In this document: positions 26,331 to 35,470 of the stretch, one piece after another
How positions within the stretch are numbered: position 1 is the stretch's first letter
Layout of the letters: every line of letters starts with the position of its first letter
Assembly: GCF_050281185.1 (NCBI RefSeq)
Contig: NZ_JBNNWS010000001.1
Span: 186,001-250,000 of the forward strand
Reading direction: 5' to 3'
DNA: 64,000 nucleotides
Source: Heyndrickxia sp050281185
GTDB lineage: Bacteria; Bacillota; Bacilli; Bacillales; Bacillaceae_C
The notes under the pieces: generated by a model
The model's input: only the letters and a program-made list of their open reading frames with translations
What the model was told of the DNA's origin: nothing
Databases searched by the model: none
Made by a program: the position numbers and the translations under genes

Positions 26331-26777
26331 ATGAAACGTATCGCATCCCTAATTTTAGTAATGATTTTTGGAATCACTCTATTTCTACCAGTTCAATCTG
26401 CAAGTGCTGCTTATTCAGCTACAAATGTTGTTAAAGAAGCAAAAAAACATATTGGAACACCGTATAAATGGGGTGGCGTTACTCCAAGTGGGTTTGACTG
26501 CTCAGGGTTTGTCTACTATTCTTTTAAACAAAATGGAACAAGCTTGCCTCACTCATCATCTGCTATGTATCAGAAGGGTAAAAAGGTAAGCAAAACAAAA
26601 TTACAACCTGGTGATCTAGTATTCTTCAATACTGATAATAAAGGTAAAGGTATTACCCACGTTGCGATTTACATAGGTCAGAACCAAGTTATTCATTCAG
26701 TAGGTCGGGGAGTTAAAATAGACAGCCTTAATAGTTCGTATTGGAAATCGAACTATGTAGGGGCAAAAAGATTATAG
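26331..26777 (+). CDS. Secreted NlpC/P60 D,L-endopeptidase
   Basis: 148 residues. The signal peptide (KR, hydrophobic core 5-22, cleavage after SASA near 26) is followed directly by one NlpC/P60 domain. The catalytic residues are Cys57 (FDCSGF), His110 (THVAIY) and His122 (VIHS). It should cut the gamma-D-Glu to diaminopimelate bond in wall peptides. There are no LysM or SH3 wall-binding domains, so it is a minimal enzyme. The WalR box upstream fits a growth-linked autolysin. Confidence 0.93.
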   Translation: MKRIASLILVMIFGITLFLPVQSASAAYSATNVVKEAKKHIGTPYKWGGVTPSGFDCSGFVYYSFKQNGTSLPHSSSAMYQKGKKVSKTKLQPGDLVFFNTDNKGKGITHVAIYIGQNQVIHSVGRGVKIDSLNSSYWKSNYVGAKRL

Positions 26778-26783
26778 GAAATT

Positions 26784-26812
26784 AAAGCAGCGATATTCGC
26801 TGCTTTTTTTGT
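26784..26812 (+). terminator. Terminator after the NlpC/P60 gene
   Basis: The stem AAAGCAGCGA / TCGCTGCTTT is followed by a T-run. Confidence 0.88.
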
Positions 26813-26837
26813 TTCTATATATATTGACGATATATCA

Positions 26838-28718
26838 TTAAAAAAGTTTCACCTCAGAGTTCAGTATTTGTTCGAGTAATTCGTATTTTTTATTTCGCTG
26901 TATTTCAAAGTCCTTTTTTTCAACTTGTAATGCTTGGATTTTTTCAGAGTCAATAGCTTCTTTTTCTAACGCTTGAATTACCCATTCTAGTTTTGCTTCG
27001 ATTTCTTCAATTTTTGCTTCTAAATCCTCAATTTTCACATCATCAGTTTTCTTCATGGATAGTTTTTCTACCTTTATTGGAATATCCTTTGATTTGTTTT
27101 GTCTCAATTCTTTCATTTTATCCTTTGCCCAATTATAATCACCGTTAAACATGTACACAGATTGATCTTCAATCCAATATATTTTTTTGAAAAGTCGATT
27201 GAGGAAATAACGGTCATGGGATACTGCCAGAATCGTTCCATTAAATTCCTCGAGTGCCTCTTCTAATACTTCTCTTGAATCTATATCTAAATGGTTGGTT
27301 GGTTCATCTAAAATAAGAAAATTAATATCCTGGTGCATAAGCTGCGCTAATCGTAGACGCATCCTTTCCCCTCCGCTTAACTGATTAACTTTCCTAAACA
27401 CAGAATGTCCATAGAAAAGGAACTTGGCTAATATATGTCTAGCATCTCCTTCTGTTACACTAATTTCATTACGGAACGTATCAATAACTGTTTCGACGGA
27501 AGAGTCATCAAATGTATGCTGTGATAAATAACCTATCTTTAAATTACTCCCTAGAACTGCCTCTCCATTATCTGGCTCTGTTTGATTTAACATTATCTTC
27601 AACAAAGTTGATTTTCCGGTTCCATTTTCCCCAATAATCGCTGCACGTTCAAGATATTGAATATGCATATTTACATGTTTAAATAGATTCTTGTTAGAAA
27701 ACCCTTTGGATACATCGATTAACTTCACCACATCTTTTCCACTTCGATCACCTGCTTCGAAGTCAACATTTATTTTTTTTCGTTCCAAAATCGGTCGATC
27801 GATTTTATTCATTCTTTCCAATGCTCTTTCCATATTTCTTGCCCGCTTATGCAGTCCTTCATTCGGTGGATTCGCTCGATTCGCCCATTCCTTCAATCGT
27901 TTAATAGCTTCCTTCATTTTCTTGATTTTTTTCTGCTGCTCCTGATATGCTTGAAACTCCTGTAAAAGTCTTTCTTCTTTTTCTTTTACAAAACCTGTAA
28001 AATTCGTTTTGTATACTTGAACCTCTCCATCTTCTAAATCGACAACCTGATTTACGACTTCATCTAAGAAATATCGATCATGTGAAATCACTACAACAGT
28101 ACCTTGATACTCTTTTAAATACATACCAAGCCATTCAATTGCTTGTAAATCAAGATGATTGGTCGGTTCATCAAGCAATAATAACTGAGGATTTTGTAAT
28201 AAAATCTTACCCAATCCTACCTTCGTTTTTTCACCACCACTTAATGAGGAAAAGGGCTGCTGTAATAATGTAGAAATTTGCAAGCCATTCGCAACACGTT
28301 CGAGGCCAGAATCTATTTCATAACCACCCAGTCGTAAAAATTGTTCCTGTAACTCCCCATACTTTTGAATATCACTTTCATTACTATCTATTGCCATTTT
28401 CTCCTCAAGTTCTTTCATTTGCACTTCAATATCTAATAAAATTTGAAATGCTGATCTTAACACTTCCCTCACTGTTTGATCATTTTGATTGTCTGGAATC
28501 TGTGATAAATAACCGACTATATATCCTTTTTTCCAATGTATTTGACCAGTATCTGGAGTGTCTATTCCAGATAAAAGCTTCATTAATGTTGATTTTCCAC
28601 AACCATTTCTACCAACCAGACCAATCCGATCTTTATCCTGGATTTCAAGACTTAAATCTTTAAAAATTACATTTCCACCATAAGATTTACCTATTTTATT
28701 TACGCTACAAATAATCAT
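26838..28718 (-). CDS. ABC-F family ATPase (ribosome-associated; possible antibiotic-resistance ABC-F)
   Basis: 626 residues with two ABC modules on one chain and no membrane domain. Walker A sequences are GRNGCGKST (about 37-45) and GENGTGKST. Signature motifs are SSLSGGEKTKV and NQLSGGERMRL. Both Walker B boxes read LLLDEPTNHLD/LILDEPTNHLD. Between the modules is the charged P-site tRNA-interaction linker with an RANPPNEGLHKRA stretch. A coiled-coil C-terminal extension (IEDLEAKIEEIEAKL) closes the protein. The ATG at 28718 follows AAGGGA. ABC-F proteins act on the ribosome. Whether this one protects against a drug cannot be read from sequence. A repeat copy lies 27 bp upstream. Confidence 0.88.
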   Translation of the reverse strand: MIICSVNKIGKSYGGNVIFKDLSLEIQDKDRIGLVGRNGCGKSTLMKLLSGIDTPDTGQIHWKKGYIVGYLSQIPDNQNDQTVREVLRSAFQILLDIEVQMKELEEKMAIDSNESDIQKYGELQEQFLRLGGYEIDSGLERVANGLQISTLLQQPFSSLSGGEKTKVGLGKILLQNPQLLLLDEPTNHLDLQAIEWLGMYLKEYQGTVVVISHDRYFLDEVVNQVVDLEDGEVQVYKTNFTGFVKEKEERLLQEFQAYQEQQKKIKKMKEAIKRLKEWANRANPPNEGLHKRARNMERALERMNKIDRPILERKKINVDFEAGDRSGKDVVKLIDVSKGFSNKNLFKHVNMHIQYLERAAIIGENGTGKSTLLKIMLNQTEPDNGEAVLGSNLKIGYLSQHTFDDSSVETVIDTFRNEISVTEGDARHILAKFLFYGHSVFRKVNQLSGGERMRLRLAQLMHQDINFLILDEPTNHLDIDSREVLEEALEEFNGTILAVSHDRYFLNRLFKKIYWIEDQSVYMFNGDYNWAKDKMKELRQNKSKDIPIKVEKLSMKKTDDVKIEDLEAKIEEIEAKLEWVIQALEKEAIDSEKIQALQVEKKDFEIQRNKKYELLEQILNSEVKLF

Positions 28719-28744
28719 CAACAACCATTCCCTTCAAAAAGATA

Positions 28745-28926
28745 GAAAAGCGCGGGGCGCCGCAGCTCTAGCGTACGGATGAGTGAAATTTGAAGTGCCA
28801 ATTTCACCTTCGTAGTCTTCGACTGAGATAAAGGAAACACGGCGAGGTAGCTCATGAGCCGATGCCCGCTTATCGTAGGGAGAAGACGAAGAAATCCGCT
28901 AGTCGATAGGCGCCTGTAGCTAGACA
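28745..28926 (+). repeat. Structured dispersed repeat, copy 4 (no tail)
   Basis: Core with the TGAAATT / AATTTCA hairpin insert seen in copy 1. The second variable site holds the palindrome GCTCATGAGC. It lacks the 3' tail. It sits immediately upstream of the ABC-F start codon. Confidence 0.85.
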
Positions 28927-28930
28927 AATG

Positions 28931-28965
28931 AAAAAAGCCATAGGAAATAAAATCTCCTATGGCTT
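28931..28965 (-). terminator. Terminator after the small RAxF-like gene
   Basis: The stem AAGCCATAGGA / TCCTATGGCTT is followed on the minus strand by T-rich sequence. Confidence 0.75.
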
Positions 28966-29086
28966 AAAAAATTGTAAATTCGAATTCAGGACAAAAAGCT
29001 TATTTCCTTTTTAGTCCATAAAAAAAGAGAGCTAGAGCCCTCCCTTAATAAACCGAACTTATATTATAAGTGGGTATAGAGATTTC

Positions 29087-29221
29087 TCACCGTTTTTCTT
29101 TCCATATGAAGTTGCTAAAAATGGGCAGACCTGTCCCGTTAGCAGCTCCAACATGAAAAATCGCACGGCAAATGTAAATGTATTCCATCCATTGCCCGCG
29201 AACTAAAACGGCATTATTCAT
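29087..29221 (-). CDS. Small RAxF-45-like protein, 44 aa
   Basis: A 44-codon frame behind a very strong ribosome-binding site (AAAGGAGGTGGGG, 5 nt to ATG). The centre reads YIYICRAIFHVGAANG and the end NFIWKEKR. The RAIF motif and length match the small Bacillales proteins known as the RAxF-45 family, whose function is unknown. There is no signal peptide or clear membrane helix. Followed by a terminator. Confidence 0.65.
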   Translation of the reverse strand: MNNAVLVRGQWMEYIYICRAIFHVGAANGTGLPIFSNFIWKEKR

Positions 29222-29323
29222 CTCTTCCCCACCTCCTTTAATAATATGTAATTATATTCTAAAATTTTTCAGAATCATTTGCAAGTATTATTTATAAAGT
29301 AGATTTTCCAAAACTGGTTTATT

Positions 29324-30274
29324 TTATTCAGATTGTAACAGCTGTTCTAATACTTTTTGAATATTAAAGCCTTCTTTGAATGTGACAAGACGAGCTGCTT
29401 GACCATTCATTCCCTTTATGATTTCACTGATTAAATCTCGATGCTCATTATTTTCTGGAACTTCAATTGCAAAAGGAGCTTTGTCATACATCTCACCTTC
29501 GAGTTGACTCCAGTTTTTTAATGCAATTGTTCCTTTGTCACCATAGATTTTAAATGAAATCTCTTCCTTTTTGCCGATACCGCTTAGCCCATCAATTAAT
29601 AAAGGGACTCCATTTTGCAATTCCATTCTTGCAATAATGCTCGTTTCACAATCGGTTAGATTACTAGGATAGTTAATGTATGTTTTTATATTTTTAGCAT
29701 CGCCGAATATATCAAGGATTAGCTGTAAATAGTGCGGTGTTATTTCTCGAATAAAACCTCCTTGCTCTCTTCCGGCGATCCATGGGTTCTGCTGCCACGC
29801 ACGCGGCCATGTTGGGAAATGCATTTTTAATTCAATTCTTTTTACTTCACCGATTGTCTTGCCTGTTACTCGATTCTTTAATTCATTTACGGCATCACTA
29901 TAGGCTAGTGGAAGATTGATTGCATGTACGACTCCAGCATGTTCAACTGCTTCCAACATTTCTTTCGCTTCATGATATGAATTAGCCAACGGCTTTTCAC
30001 ATAGCACATGCTTCCCAGCATTTGCCGCATCTAATACAATTTGATGATGGAATTTTGGCGGAACAGCAACATATACTAGATCAATAGATGGATTTGCTAG
30101 TAAATCTTTATACTCATCGTATAATTCTACCTCTTCTAATTCAGCTTTGATCTTGCTCAAGCGATCAGTATTTGAGTCACAAATGGCCGCGACCATTGTT
30201 TTTGGATGAAGAATAAATTGTTTTAATAAACGTTCTCCAATAGCACCTAATCCGATGATTCCTACACTTACCAT
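29324..30274 (-). CDS. Gfo/Idh/MocA-family NAD(P) oxidoreductase
   Basis: 316 residues. The N-terminal Rossmann fold has GIIGLGAIGERLL at 5-17. The family motif CEKPLA is near residue 93. The C-terminal alpha/beta domain includes ITPHYLQLILDIFGD with the expected catalytic-region His. Members oxidise or reduce sugars, inositols or related polyols. No sugar-pathway genes lie beside it, so the substrate is open. It follows the ECF sigma gene in the same direction by 58 nt and may be in its operon. Confidence 0.85.
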   Translation of the reverse strand: MVSVGIIGLGAIGERLLKQFILHPKTMVAAICDSNTDRLSKIKAELEEVELYDEYKDLLANPSIDLVYVAVPPKFHHQIVLDAANAGKHVLCEKPLANSYHEAKEMLEAVEHAGVVHAINLPLAYSDAVNELKNRVTGKTIGEVKRIELKMHFPTWPRAWQQNPWIAGREQGGFIREITPHYLQLILDIFGDAKNIKTYINYPSNLTDCETSIIARMELQNGVPLLIDGLSGIGKKEEISFKIYGDKGTIALKNWSQLEGEMYDKAPFAIEVPENNEHRDLISEIIKGMNGQAARLVTFKEGFNIQKVLEQLLQSE

Positions 30275-30332
30275 TCATTACACCTACTTTGAATATTTTT
30301 TCTATTCAAAGCATATAGTCAAATCTCATAAA

Positions 30333-30866
30333 TTACAATACCCCAGCTACTTTTCTGCGCAAACGTTCCTTTCCTCTTTTTAAATGGGTCTTTACAGTAG
30401 ATAATGGCATAGAGGTCCGTTTCGAGATGTCCTTCATGCTGCAATCATGGAAATAATATAATAATAATGACTGTTGGTACCTGCTTGGAAGTTCATCAAT
30501 CTTTTTTAACAGCTCTTCCTGTAAGCTTTTCTCAAGTACTTTTTTTTCGGTATCGTCTTGAATATCAATTTGTTCAAATGTATCTTTTTTCTCTTCGATA
30601 TATCGTTGTTGCACGTTTTGTTTTTTCCACTCGTCTTTACACTTATTTAAAGCGATCTTGTATAACCAGTTTTTAAATGAAGAACGATACTCAAAGGAGT
30701 CGTAGCCGATAAATGCAGATAGTAGCGTTTCTTGATAAATATCCTCTGCAATCTCCCATTGCTTCATCAATGAATAAATATAGTTTAGTAGTGCCTTTCC
30801 ATGATTTTTCACGAATAATTCTATATCTACTATTTTTTGTTGTTCTTTATTTAAAACTATTTCCAT
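30333..30866 (-). CDS. ECF-type RNA polymerase sigma factor
   Basis: 177 residues. Region 2 is at about 20-90 (WEIAEDIYQETLLSAF, YRSSFKNWLYKIALNKCKDEWKK), a variable linker follows, and region 4 is at about 115-172 (LPSRYQQSLLLYYFHDCSMKDISKRTSMPLSTVKTHLKRGKERLRRK). There is no anti-sigma gene on either side, which is unusual since most such factors are paired. The downstream neighbour is the oxidoreductase. Confidence 0.9.
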   Translation of the reverse strand: MEIVLNKEQQKIVDIELFVKNHGKALLNYIYSLMKQWEIAEDIYQETLLSAFIGYDSFEYRSSFKNWLYKIALNKCKDEWKKQNVQQRYIEEKKDTFEQIDIQDDTEKKVLEKSLQEELLKKIDELPSRYQQSLLLYYFHDCSMKDISKRTSMPLSTVKTHLKRGKERLRRKVAGVL

Positions 30867-31295
30867 TTTAGTTGTCTCTCCCTAATAATTTACTTAACTT
30901 TTTTTCATTATATAGATCCTTTTTTAAAAGAAACGAAATAGTTTCTTAAATTTACCTTAAATTTTTTCTTAGAAACCTTTAATTTAAATTTTTTTCCCTA
31001 TTTTAATTAACGAAAAAAAACTTTTTATCCCTACAGTTCGTTACATAATTTATATTTTTCACTTTTAACTATTTTCTAAAGACAAATCATACTCCTTAAA
31101 TGGAAGAATAGACTCCGTCTTAAGTCTTAAAACCGTTTAAGGCTGGAGGTCGTTTTTGGGTTTTGACGTTATCAGATACGATTAACGACAATTTTTTCTA
31201 ATGATATTATTTGAAAAACTACTTCATTCTTACTTTTGGATTAGTTATAATTTTTATATGTGTGTAAAGAATATTACTGAAAAAGGTGTATATAA
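30867..31295. other. Divergent intergenic region with a hairpin and the yfmM promoter
   Basis: A hairpin (CTCC..CTTAA / TTAAG..GGAG) followed by GTTTTT lies at 31110-31157 on the plus strand with no gene before it. A sigma-A-like promoter (TTCATT, 17 bp, TATAAT at 31246-31251) lies downstream and probably drives yfmM. No ORF was seen. Confidence 0.5.
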
Positions 31296-32852
31296 ATGAG
31301 TATTTTATCGGTTAAAGGTCTCAGTCACGGTTTTGGTGACCGCGCAATTTTTAATGATGTATCATTTCGATTATTAAAAGGGGAACATATTGGTCTTATC
31401 GGTGCAAATGGTGAAGGAAAATCTACATTTATGAATATCATTACCCGTAAACTTCAGCCTGATGAAGGAAAAGTAGAGTGGGCAAAAAAAGTACGAGTTG
31501 GGTATTTGGATCAGCATGCCGTTCTGAAAAAAGGGATGAGTATGCGAGACGTACTCAAAGGCGCCTTCCAATATTTATTCGATCTTGAAACAGAGATGAA
31601 TGGTCTTTATGAGAAAATGGGAGATGCAACACCTGAGGAACTAGAAAAAATGTTAGAAGATGTCGGGACTATTCAAGACATTTTAACAAATAATGATTTC
31701 TACGTGATCGATGCAAAGGTTGAGGAGATTGCACGCGGGCTTGGACTTGATGATATCGGGCTTGAACGCGATGTTCAGGATCTAAGTGGTGGTCAGAGAA
31801 CGAAGGTCCTCCTAGCAAAGCTCTTACTTGAGAAGCCTGATATTTTGCTTCTTGATGAGCCGACAAACTATTTGGATGAACAGCATATCGAATGGCTAAA
31901 GCGTTATTTACAGGAATATGAAAATGCCTTTATCTTAATTTCTCATGATATTCCATTTTTAAATAGTGTAATCAATTTAATTTATCATATGGAAAATCAA
32001 GAGCTTAATCGCTATGTCGGTGACTATGATGATTTCATGAAAGTGTATGAAATGAAGAAGCAGCAATTAGAATCCGCCTATAAAAAGCAGCAGCAAGAGA
32101 TATCTGAGCTTAAAGATTTTGTTGCAAGAAATAAAGCTAGGGTCTCTACCAGAAATATGGCGATGTCCCGCCAGAAAAAGCTTGATAAGATGGAAGTTAT
32201 TGAACTTGCACAAGAAAAACCGAAGCCAGAGTTCCGTTTTAAAGAAGGACGTACATCTGGAAAAGTTATTTTTGAAGCAACCGATTTAGTAATTGGATAT
32301 GATGAACCACTATCAAAACCGCTCAATCTTCGAATGGAACGCGGTCAAAAAATTGCTTTAGTCGGTGCAAACGGAATTGGAAAAACAACATTACTAAAAA
32401 GTATCTTAGGGGAAATTAAACCAATTTCAGGTTCTGTTGAGCTCGGTGATTATCTATTAACTGGTTATTTCGAACAAGAAGTGAAACAATCAAACTATAA
32501 TACTTGCATTGAAGAGGTATGGAATGAGTTTCCATCGTATACACAATATGAAGTTCGTGCCGCACTTGCAAAATGTGGATTAACAACAAAACATATTGAA
32601 AGTAAGGTTGAAGTCCTTAGTGGTGGGGAAAAAGCAAAAGTCCGTCTTTGTAAATTAATTAACAAAGATACCAATATCCTTGTTCTCGATGAGCCGACCA
32701 ACCATCTTGACGTCGATGCGAAAGATGAATTGAAACTTGCCCTTCAATCCTATAAAGGCAGTGTACTGATCATCTGCCATGAGCCGGAATTCTACCAAGA
32801 TGTAGTAACCGACGTGTGGAATTGTGAAAACTGGACAACGAAAGTCTTTTAA
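31296..32852 (+). CDS. yfmM: ABC-F family ATPase, YfmM orthologue
   Basis: 518 residues, the same length as Bacillus subtilis YfmM, which it matches over the whole N-terminus as I recall it. Two ABC modules are present: Walker A GANGEGKST at about 36-44 and GANGIGKTT in the second, signatures DLSGGQRTKV and VLSGGEKAKV, and Walker B LLLDEPTNYLD and LVLDEPTNHLD. The linker between modules is charged and helical (KKQQQEISELKDFVARNKARVSTRN). It is probably a translation factor that resolves stalled ribosomes. A helicase resembling YfmL lies 3 kb away, reminiscent of the B. subtilis yfm region. Confidence 0.9.
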   Translation: MSILSVKGLSHGFGDRAIFNDVSFRLLKGEHIGLIGANGEGKSTFMNIITRKLQPDEGKVEWAKKVRVGYLDQHAVLKKGMSMRDVLKGAFQYLFDLETEMNGLYEKMGDATPEELEKMLEDVGTIQDILTNNDFYVIDAKVEEIARGLGLDDIGLERDVQDLSGGQRTKVLLAKLLLEKPDILLLDEPTNYLDEQHIEWLKRYLQEYENAFILISHDIPFLNSVINLIYHMENQELNRYVGDYDDFMKVYEMKKQQLESAYKKQQQEISELKDFVARNKARVSTRNMAMSRQKKLDKMEVIELAQEKPKPEFRFKEGRTSGKVIFEATDLVIGYDEPLSKPLNLRMERGQKIALVGANGIGKTTLLKSILGEIKPISGSVELGDYLLTGYFEQEVKQSNYNTCIEEVWNEFPSYTQYEVRAALAKCGLTTKHIESKVEVLSGGEKAKVRLCKLINKDTNILVLDEPTNHLDVDAKDELKLALQSYKGSVLIICHEPEFYQDVVTDVWNCENWTTKVF

Positions 32853-32884
32853 TAAGGCTCTTTTCGTATAAATTGTTGTTTTTA

Positions 32885-33050
32885 GACTATAAACTTAGTC
32901 CGTTGATTTCCGCTCCAGACACTTGCTTTCCGCGGGGAGGGATGGGAGCCTCCTCGGCGTTACCGCCTGCGGGGTCTCCCACTTCCCTCTTTTTCCCGCA
33001 GGAGTCAAGTGCCCTCCGCTACAATCAACTCAGATTGTTAATAAAATATC
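32885..33050 (+). repeat. GC-rich palindromic intergenic repeat (one copy)
   Basis: This stretch is much richer in GC than its neighbours. The order CACTTGCTTTCCGCGGGG, then GGGAGCCTCCTCGGCG, then CGCCTGCGGGGTCTCCC, then CCCGCAGGAGTCAAGTG is an imperfect palindrome. I recognise it as a repeat that is widespread between genes in Bacillus and relatives. It is unrelated to the other repeats here. Confidence 0.75.
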
Positions 33051-33092
33051 ACTAAAAAAGCAACAAACTTTACGAAAACTGCCTTTATTAAA

Positions 33093-33126
33093 CAGCTGAC
33101 TCTTTGAGGGTCAGCTGTATTTTTTT
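33093..33126 (+). terminator. Terminator, plus strand, probably for yfmM
   Basis: The stem CAGCTGAC / GTCAGCTG is followed by TATTTTTTT. Confidence 0.85.
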
Positions 33127-33154
33127 AGTGGATCAAGTTTATAATTATATGCAT

Positions 33155-33188
33155 GAAAAAGCAGCAAGTACCTACTTGTTGCTTTTTC
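33155..33188. terminator. Terminator for the DUF4097 operon
   Basis: The stem GAAAAAGCAGCAAGTA / TACTTGTTGCTTTTTC has one mismatch. It is symmetrical and lies just beyond the DUF4097 stop codon. Confidence 0.88.
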
Positions 33189-33202
33189 AATAAATTTCAA
33201 TT

Positions 33203-34264
33203 TCACCTAAGTTCAAAATCACCTGATGAAGTTCTTACTTTCAGTTGAATTTTACCTGATCCTATTTTTCCAACCATATCATGCTCAGATTTTTCTGTAT
33301 AGGTAGCCCCGATAACATTAACATCCCCCACTCCAGAACTACCTTTAAAATCAAATGTAAACGGAATTGATTTTTGCTTAGTCTTTATTTTTACTCCCCC
33401 GCTAGTCGTTTCTATATCCGTATTTCCAATTTGTTCATTTGGTCCAATTTCAATATCGCCTGAGCTCGCATTCGCGATGATTGTTCCACTTATGTCATCA
33501 ATATCTATTGTTCCTGATGTAGCTGAAATTTTAGAGTCCTTTGCAGATAATTGCTGAATATTAATATCACCGCTAGTAGATTTCATTGTTACTTTTTCAG
33601 CTTCGTTGTTTGTAGCTTGAACTTTCCCACTTGTTACATGAATAGAAAAATTCTTCGCTGCTCTTCCATTATCAGAAGTGATATCTCCACTAGTTGCTTT
33701 AAGTGACATATTATTAGCTCGATTTTTTATAGCCTTAATTTGGCCGCTTGTCGCTTCAATAGATAAATCATTGTTTACTTCGCCATCTTCAATTTTTATA
33801 TCCCCAGAAGTTGATTGGATAGTAGCATTATCCGCTTGAAAATCTGTAATAGTTAATTTCCCTGAAGATGTTTTAACATTCAATGTCTGATACATTTTTT
33901 CAGGTAACTTAACATTCAATTTAATACTTTTATAAAATGTAAGTCCCCAGTTAATTTTTTGTTCAACCTTAATTAGCAGTACGCCATTATCTTTTTCAAC
34001 CTTAAGCTTGTATTCACCCTTTTTCCTTTTTGTTTCTTTCCCCATTAATTCGATTTGAACATCCTTGCCATTTGTTTTTTCTACCACTAAATCCGTAGAG
34101 GCAGAATTTATTTTAATGTCATTTATTTCATTACTACTGATCGATTTTTTTTCTGACCATTCAACAGGATTGAACAAAGACCCTTTATAAAAATAAAGAG
34201 TTGAAACTGTGCCAATCAGCCCTATTACTAGCAGTATCAAAGCTCCAGTAACCATTTTTTTCAT
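33203..34264 (-). CDS. DUF4097 beta-helix repeat membrane protein (LiaG-like)
   Basis: 353 residues. One N-terminal membrane anchor (about 5-25, MVTGALILLVIGLIGTVSTLYF) is followed by an outer domain of short repeats of the type TSGDI/TSGKI/SSGDIEI, the DUF4097 beta-solenoid pattern. Its start overlaps the previous gene by 4 nt (ATGA). The PadR-DUF1700-DUF4097 order is common in Firmicutes and often linked to envelope-stress control. The biochemical function is unknown. Confidence 0.88.
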   Translation of the reverse strand: MKKMVTGALILLVIGLIGTVSTLYFYKGSLFNPVEWSEKKSISSNEINDIKINSASTDLVVEKTNGKDVQIELMGKETKRKKGEYKLKVEKDNGVLLIKVEQKINWGLTFYKSIKLNVKLPEKMYQTLNVKTSSGKLTITDFQADNATIQSTSGDIKIEDGEVNNDLSIEATSGQIKAIKNRANNMSLKATSGDITSDNGRAAKNFSIHVTSGKVQATNNEAEKVTMKSTSGDINIQQLSAKDSKISATSGTIDIDDISGTIIANASSGDIEIGPNEQIGNTDIETTSGGVKIKTKQKSIPFTFDFKGSSGVGDVNVIGATYTEKSEHDMVGKIGSGKIQLKVRTSSGDFELR

Positions 34265-34818
34265 GAGGATTTCCCACCTTTAATTATTTTCAAATTGAAT
34301 TTAATGTAACGAAGAATAATATTATAAAAGAATTTTCCGACAGTGATCATGGCAATACTTAGTAGTAATCCAAGAGCACATAAAACAATTGAGATAAAGA
34401 ATTGAAGCATAAAATCTTCAAACCCTGAAAAGAAAATTGATATTACAGCTAATAGCGGTGATATAGTTAGAACAAATGCAGTCACACATAGTCCAAAATA
34501 TACCCCTATCAGTCCAATAATTGGCCCTAGAAGAAAAACGATATTGAAGAAGCTTAGGCTTATCGTAGCAAGCATTGCTCGAGTAATATTTGGTAAAGAG
34601 TGATTTGCTTCTGCCGCATTGATTCGGTAGTCGGCAATTAAATCTTTAGCAATCATTTGTGGATCACCTAATTCCAATACCACTTCTTCTTCACTTTTTC
34701 CACTTTCTAACCCTATCGTAAAATGCTCTTCAAAATCATAAAGCATATCTTTACGGTCACGTTCTGGAACTTTTGAGAGATTGCTCTCTAATTCTTTTAA
34801 GAACTCAGTTCTCCCCAT
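34261..34818 (-). CDS. DUF1700 (HAAS-domain) membrane protein
   Basis: 185 residues. The N-terminal soluble HAAS domain (1-60) contains FLKELESNLSKVPERDRKDMLYDFEEHF and the EEEVVLELGDPQMIAKDL motif. Three or four hydrophobic helices follow (about 75-170). It is thought to work with the PadR regulator and the DUF4097 protein as a membrane sensor or inhibitor. It overlaps the padR gene by 14 nt, which implies coupled translation. Confidence 0.88.
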   Translation of the reverse strand: MGRTEFLKELESNLSKVPERDRKDMLYDFEEHFTIGLESGKSEEEVVLELGDPQMIAKDLIADYRINAAEANHSLPNITRAMLATISLSFFNIVFLLGPIIGLIGVYFGLCVTAFVLTISPLLAVISIFFSGFEDFMLQFFISIVLCALGLLLSIAMITVGKFFYNIILRYIKFNLKIIKGGKSS

Positions 34819-35134
34819 TTTCCATCCCCTCCTTTATAAATTGATCAACAGCTTCGGAAAATTGCCGCCATTCACTAATTAATCTAAACATATAATCGAA
34901 ACCTTTCTTTGTAATCGAATAATATTTTCTCGGTGGACCTTCTGTCGATTCCAATAGATAGGTTGTTAAGAGGTCATCCTTGGTTAACCTCCTTAACAAT
35001 GGATAAAGTGTGCCTTCCGCTACAGTAATTTTACTGGAAATATTTTGCGCCAACTCGTATCCATATTGATCCTTCTTTGAAATTAATATTAAAACGCAAA
35101 GCTCCAAAACACCTTTTTTAAATTGAACATTCAA
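34805..35134 (-). CDS. PadR-family transcriptional regulator
   Basis: 109 residues from TTG 35134, placed 8 nt after AGGAGG. The winged helix (FKKGVLELCVLILISKKDQYGYELAQNI ... EGTLYPLLRRLTKDDLL) and the C-terminal dimerisation helix (FDYMFRLISEWRQFSEAVDQFI) are typical of short PadR proteins. It probably represses its own operon with the two membrane proteins. Confidence 0.9.
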   Translation of the reverse strand: MNVQFKKGVLELCVLILISKKDQYGYELAQNISSKITVAEGTLYPLLRRLTKDDLLTTYLLESTEGPPRKYYSITKKGFDYMFRLISEWRQFSEAVDQFIKEGMENGEN

Positions 35135-35254
35135 GGAACCCACCTCCTATAAATCAATACTAACTACTATACATTATTCAGTACTGTTGGCTATATCATA
35201 CCTTACACTACTGAACATTGCAAGGTACTGATTAAAAAAAGGCTGTTTTCCCAA

Positions 35255-35430
35255 AAAATGTTGCATTTTCGTACAAGATGTAAAAATCCTATCACCAATT
35301 GGCTTCGGGGAATCTTATCTTAGAAAGGTGCTTCTTCCTAAATGTTTTGATACAGGTGATTAAGATTTTCACTTTAAAAGCAACAAGGAGGAAATGTACT
35401 TTTTTCCTCAAAAAGTTTAAGAAAAGAGCC
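35255..35430. repeat. Second dispersed repeat type, copy A
   Basis: It shares with 39092-39226 the ordered blocks TTTCGTACAA, TGTAAAAA, TTCGGGG-ATCTT-TCTTAGAA, AGATTTTC and TTTAAGAAAAGAGC, with variable spacing. It lies between padR and the helicase gene. No ORF. Confidence 0.65.
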
Positions 35431-35431
35431 T

Positions 35432-35470
35432 AAAAAAAATAGCAGCACCCATAAGAGTGCCTGCTATTCT
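35432..35470 (-). terminator. Terminator of the yfmL-like helicase gene
   Basis: On the minus strand AATAGCAG/CTGCTATT encloses GCAC/GTGC and a run of T follows. It overlaps the stop codon. Confidence 0.85.
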
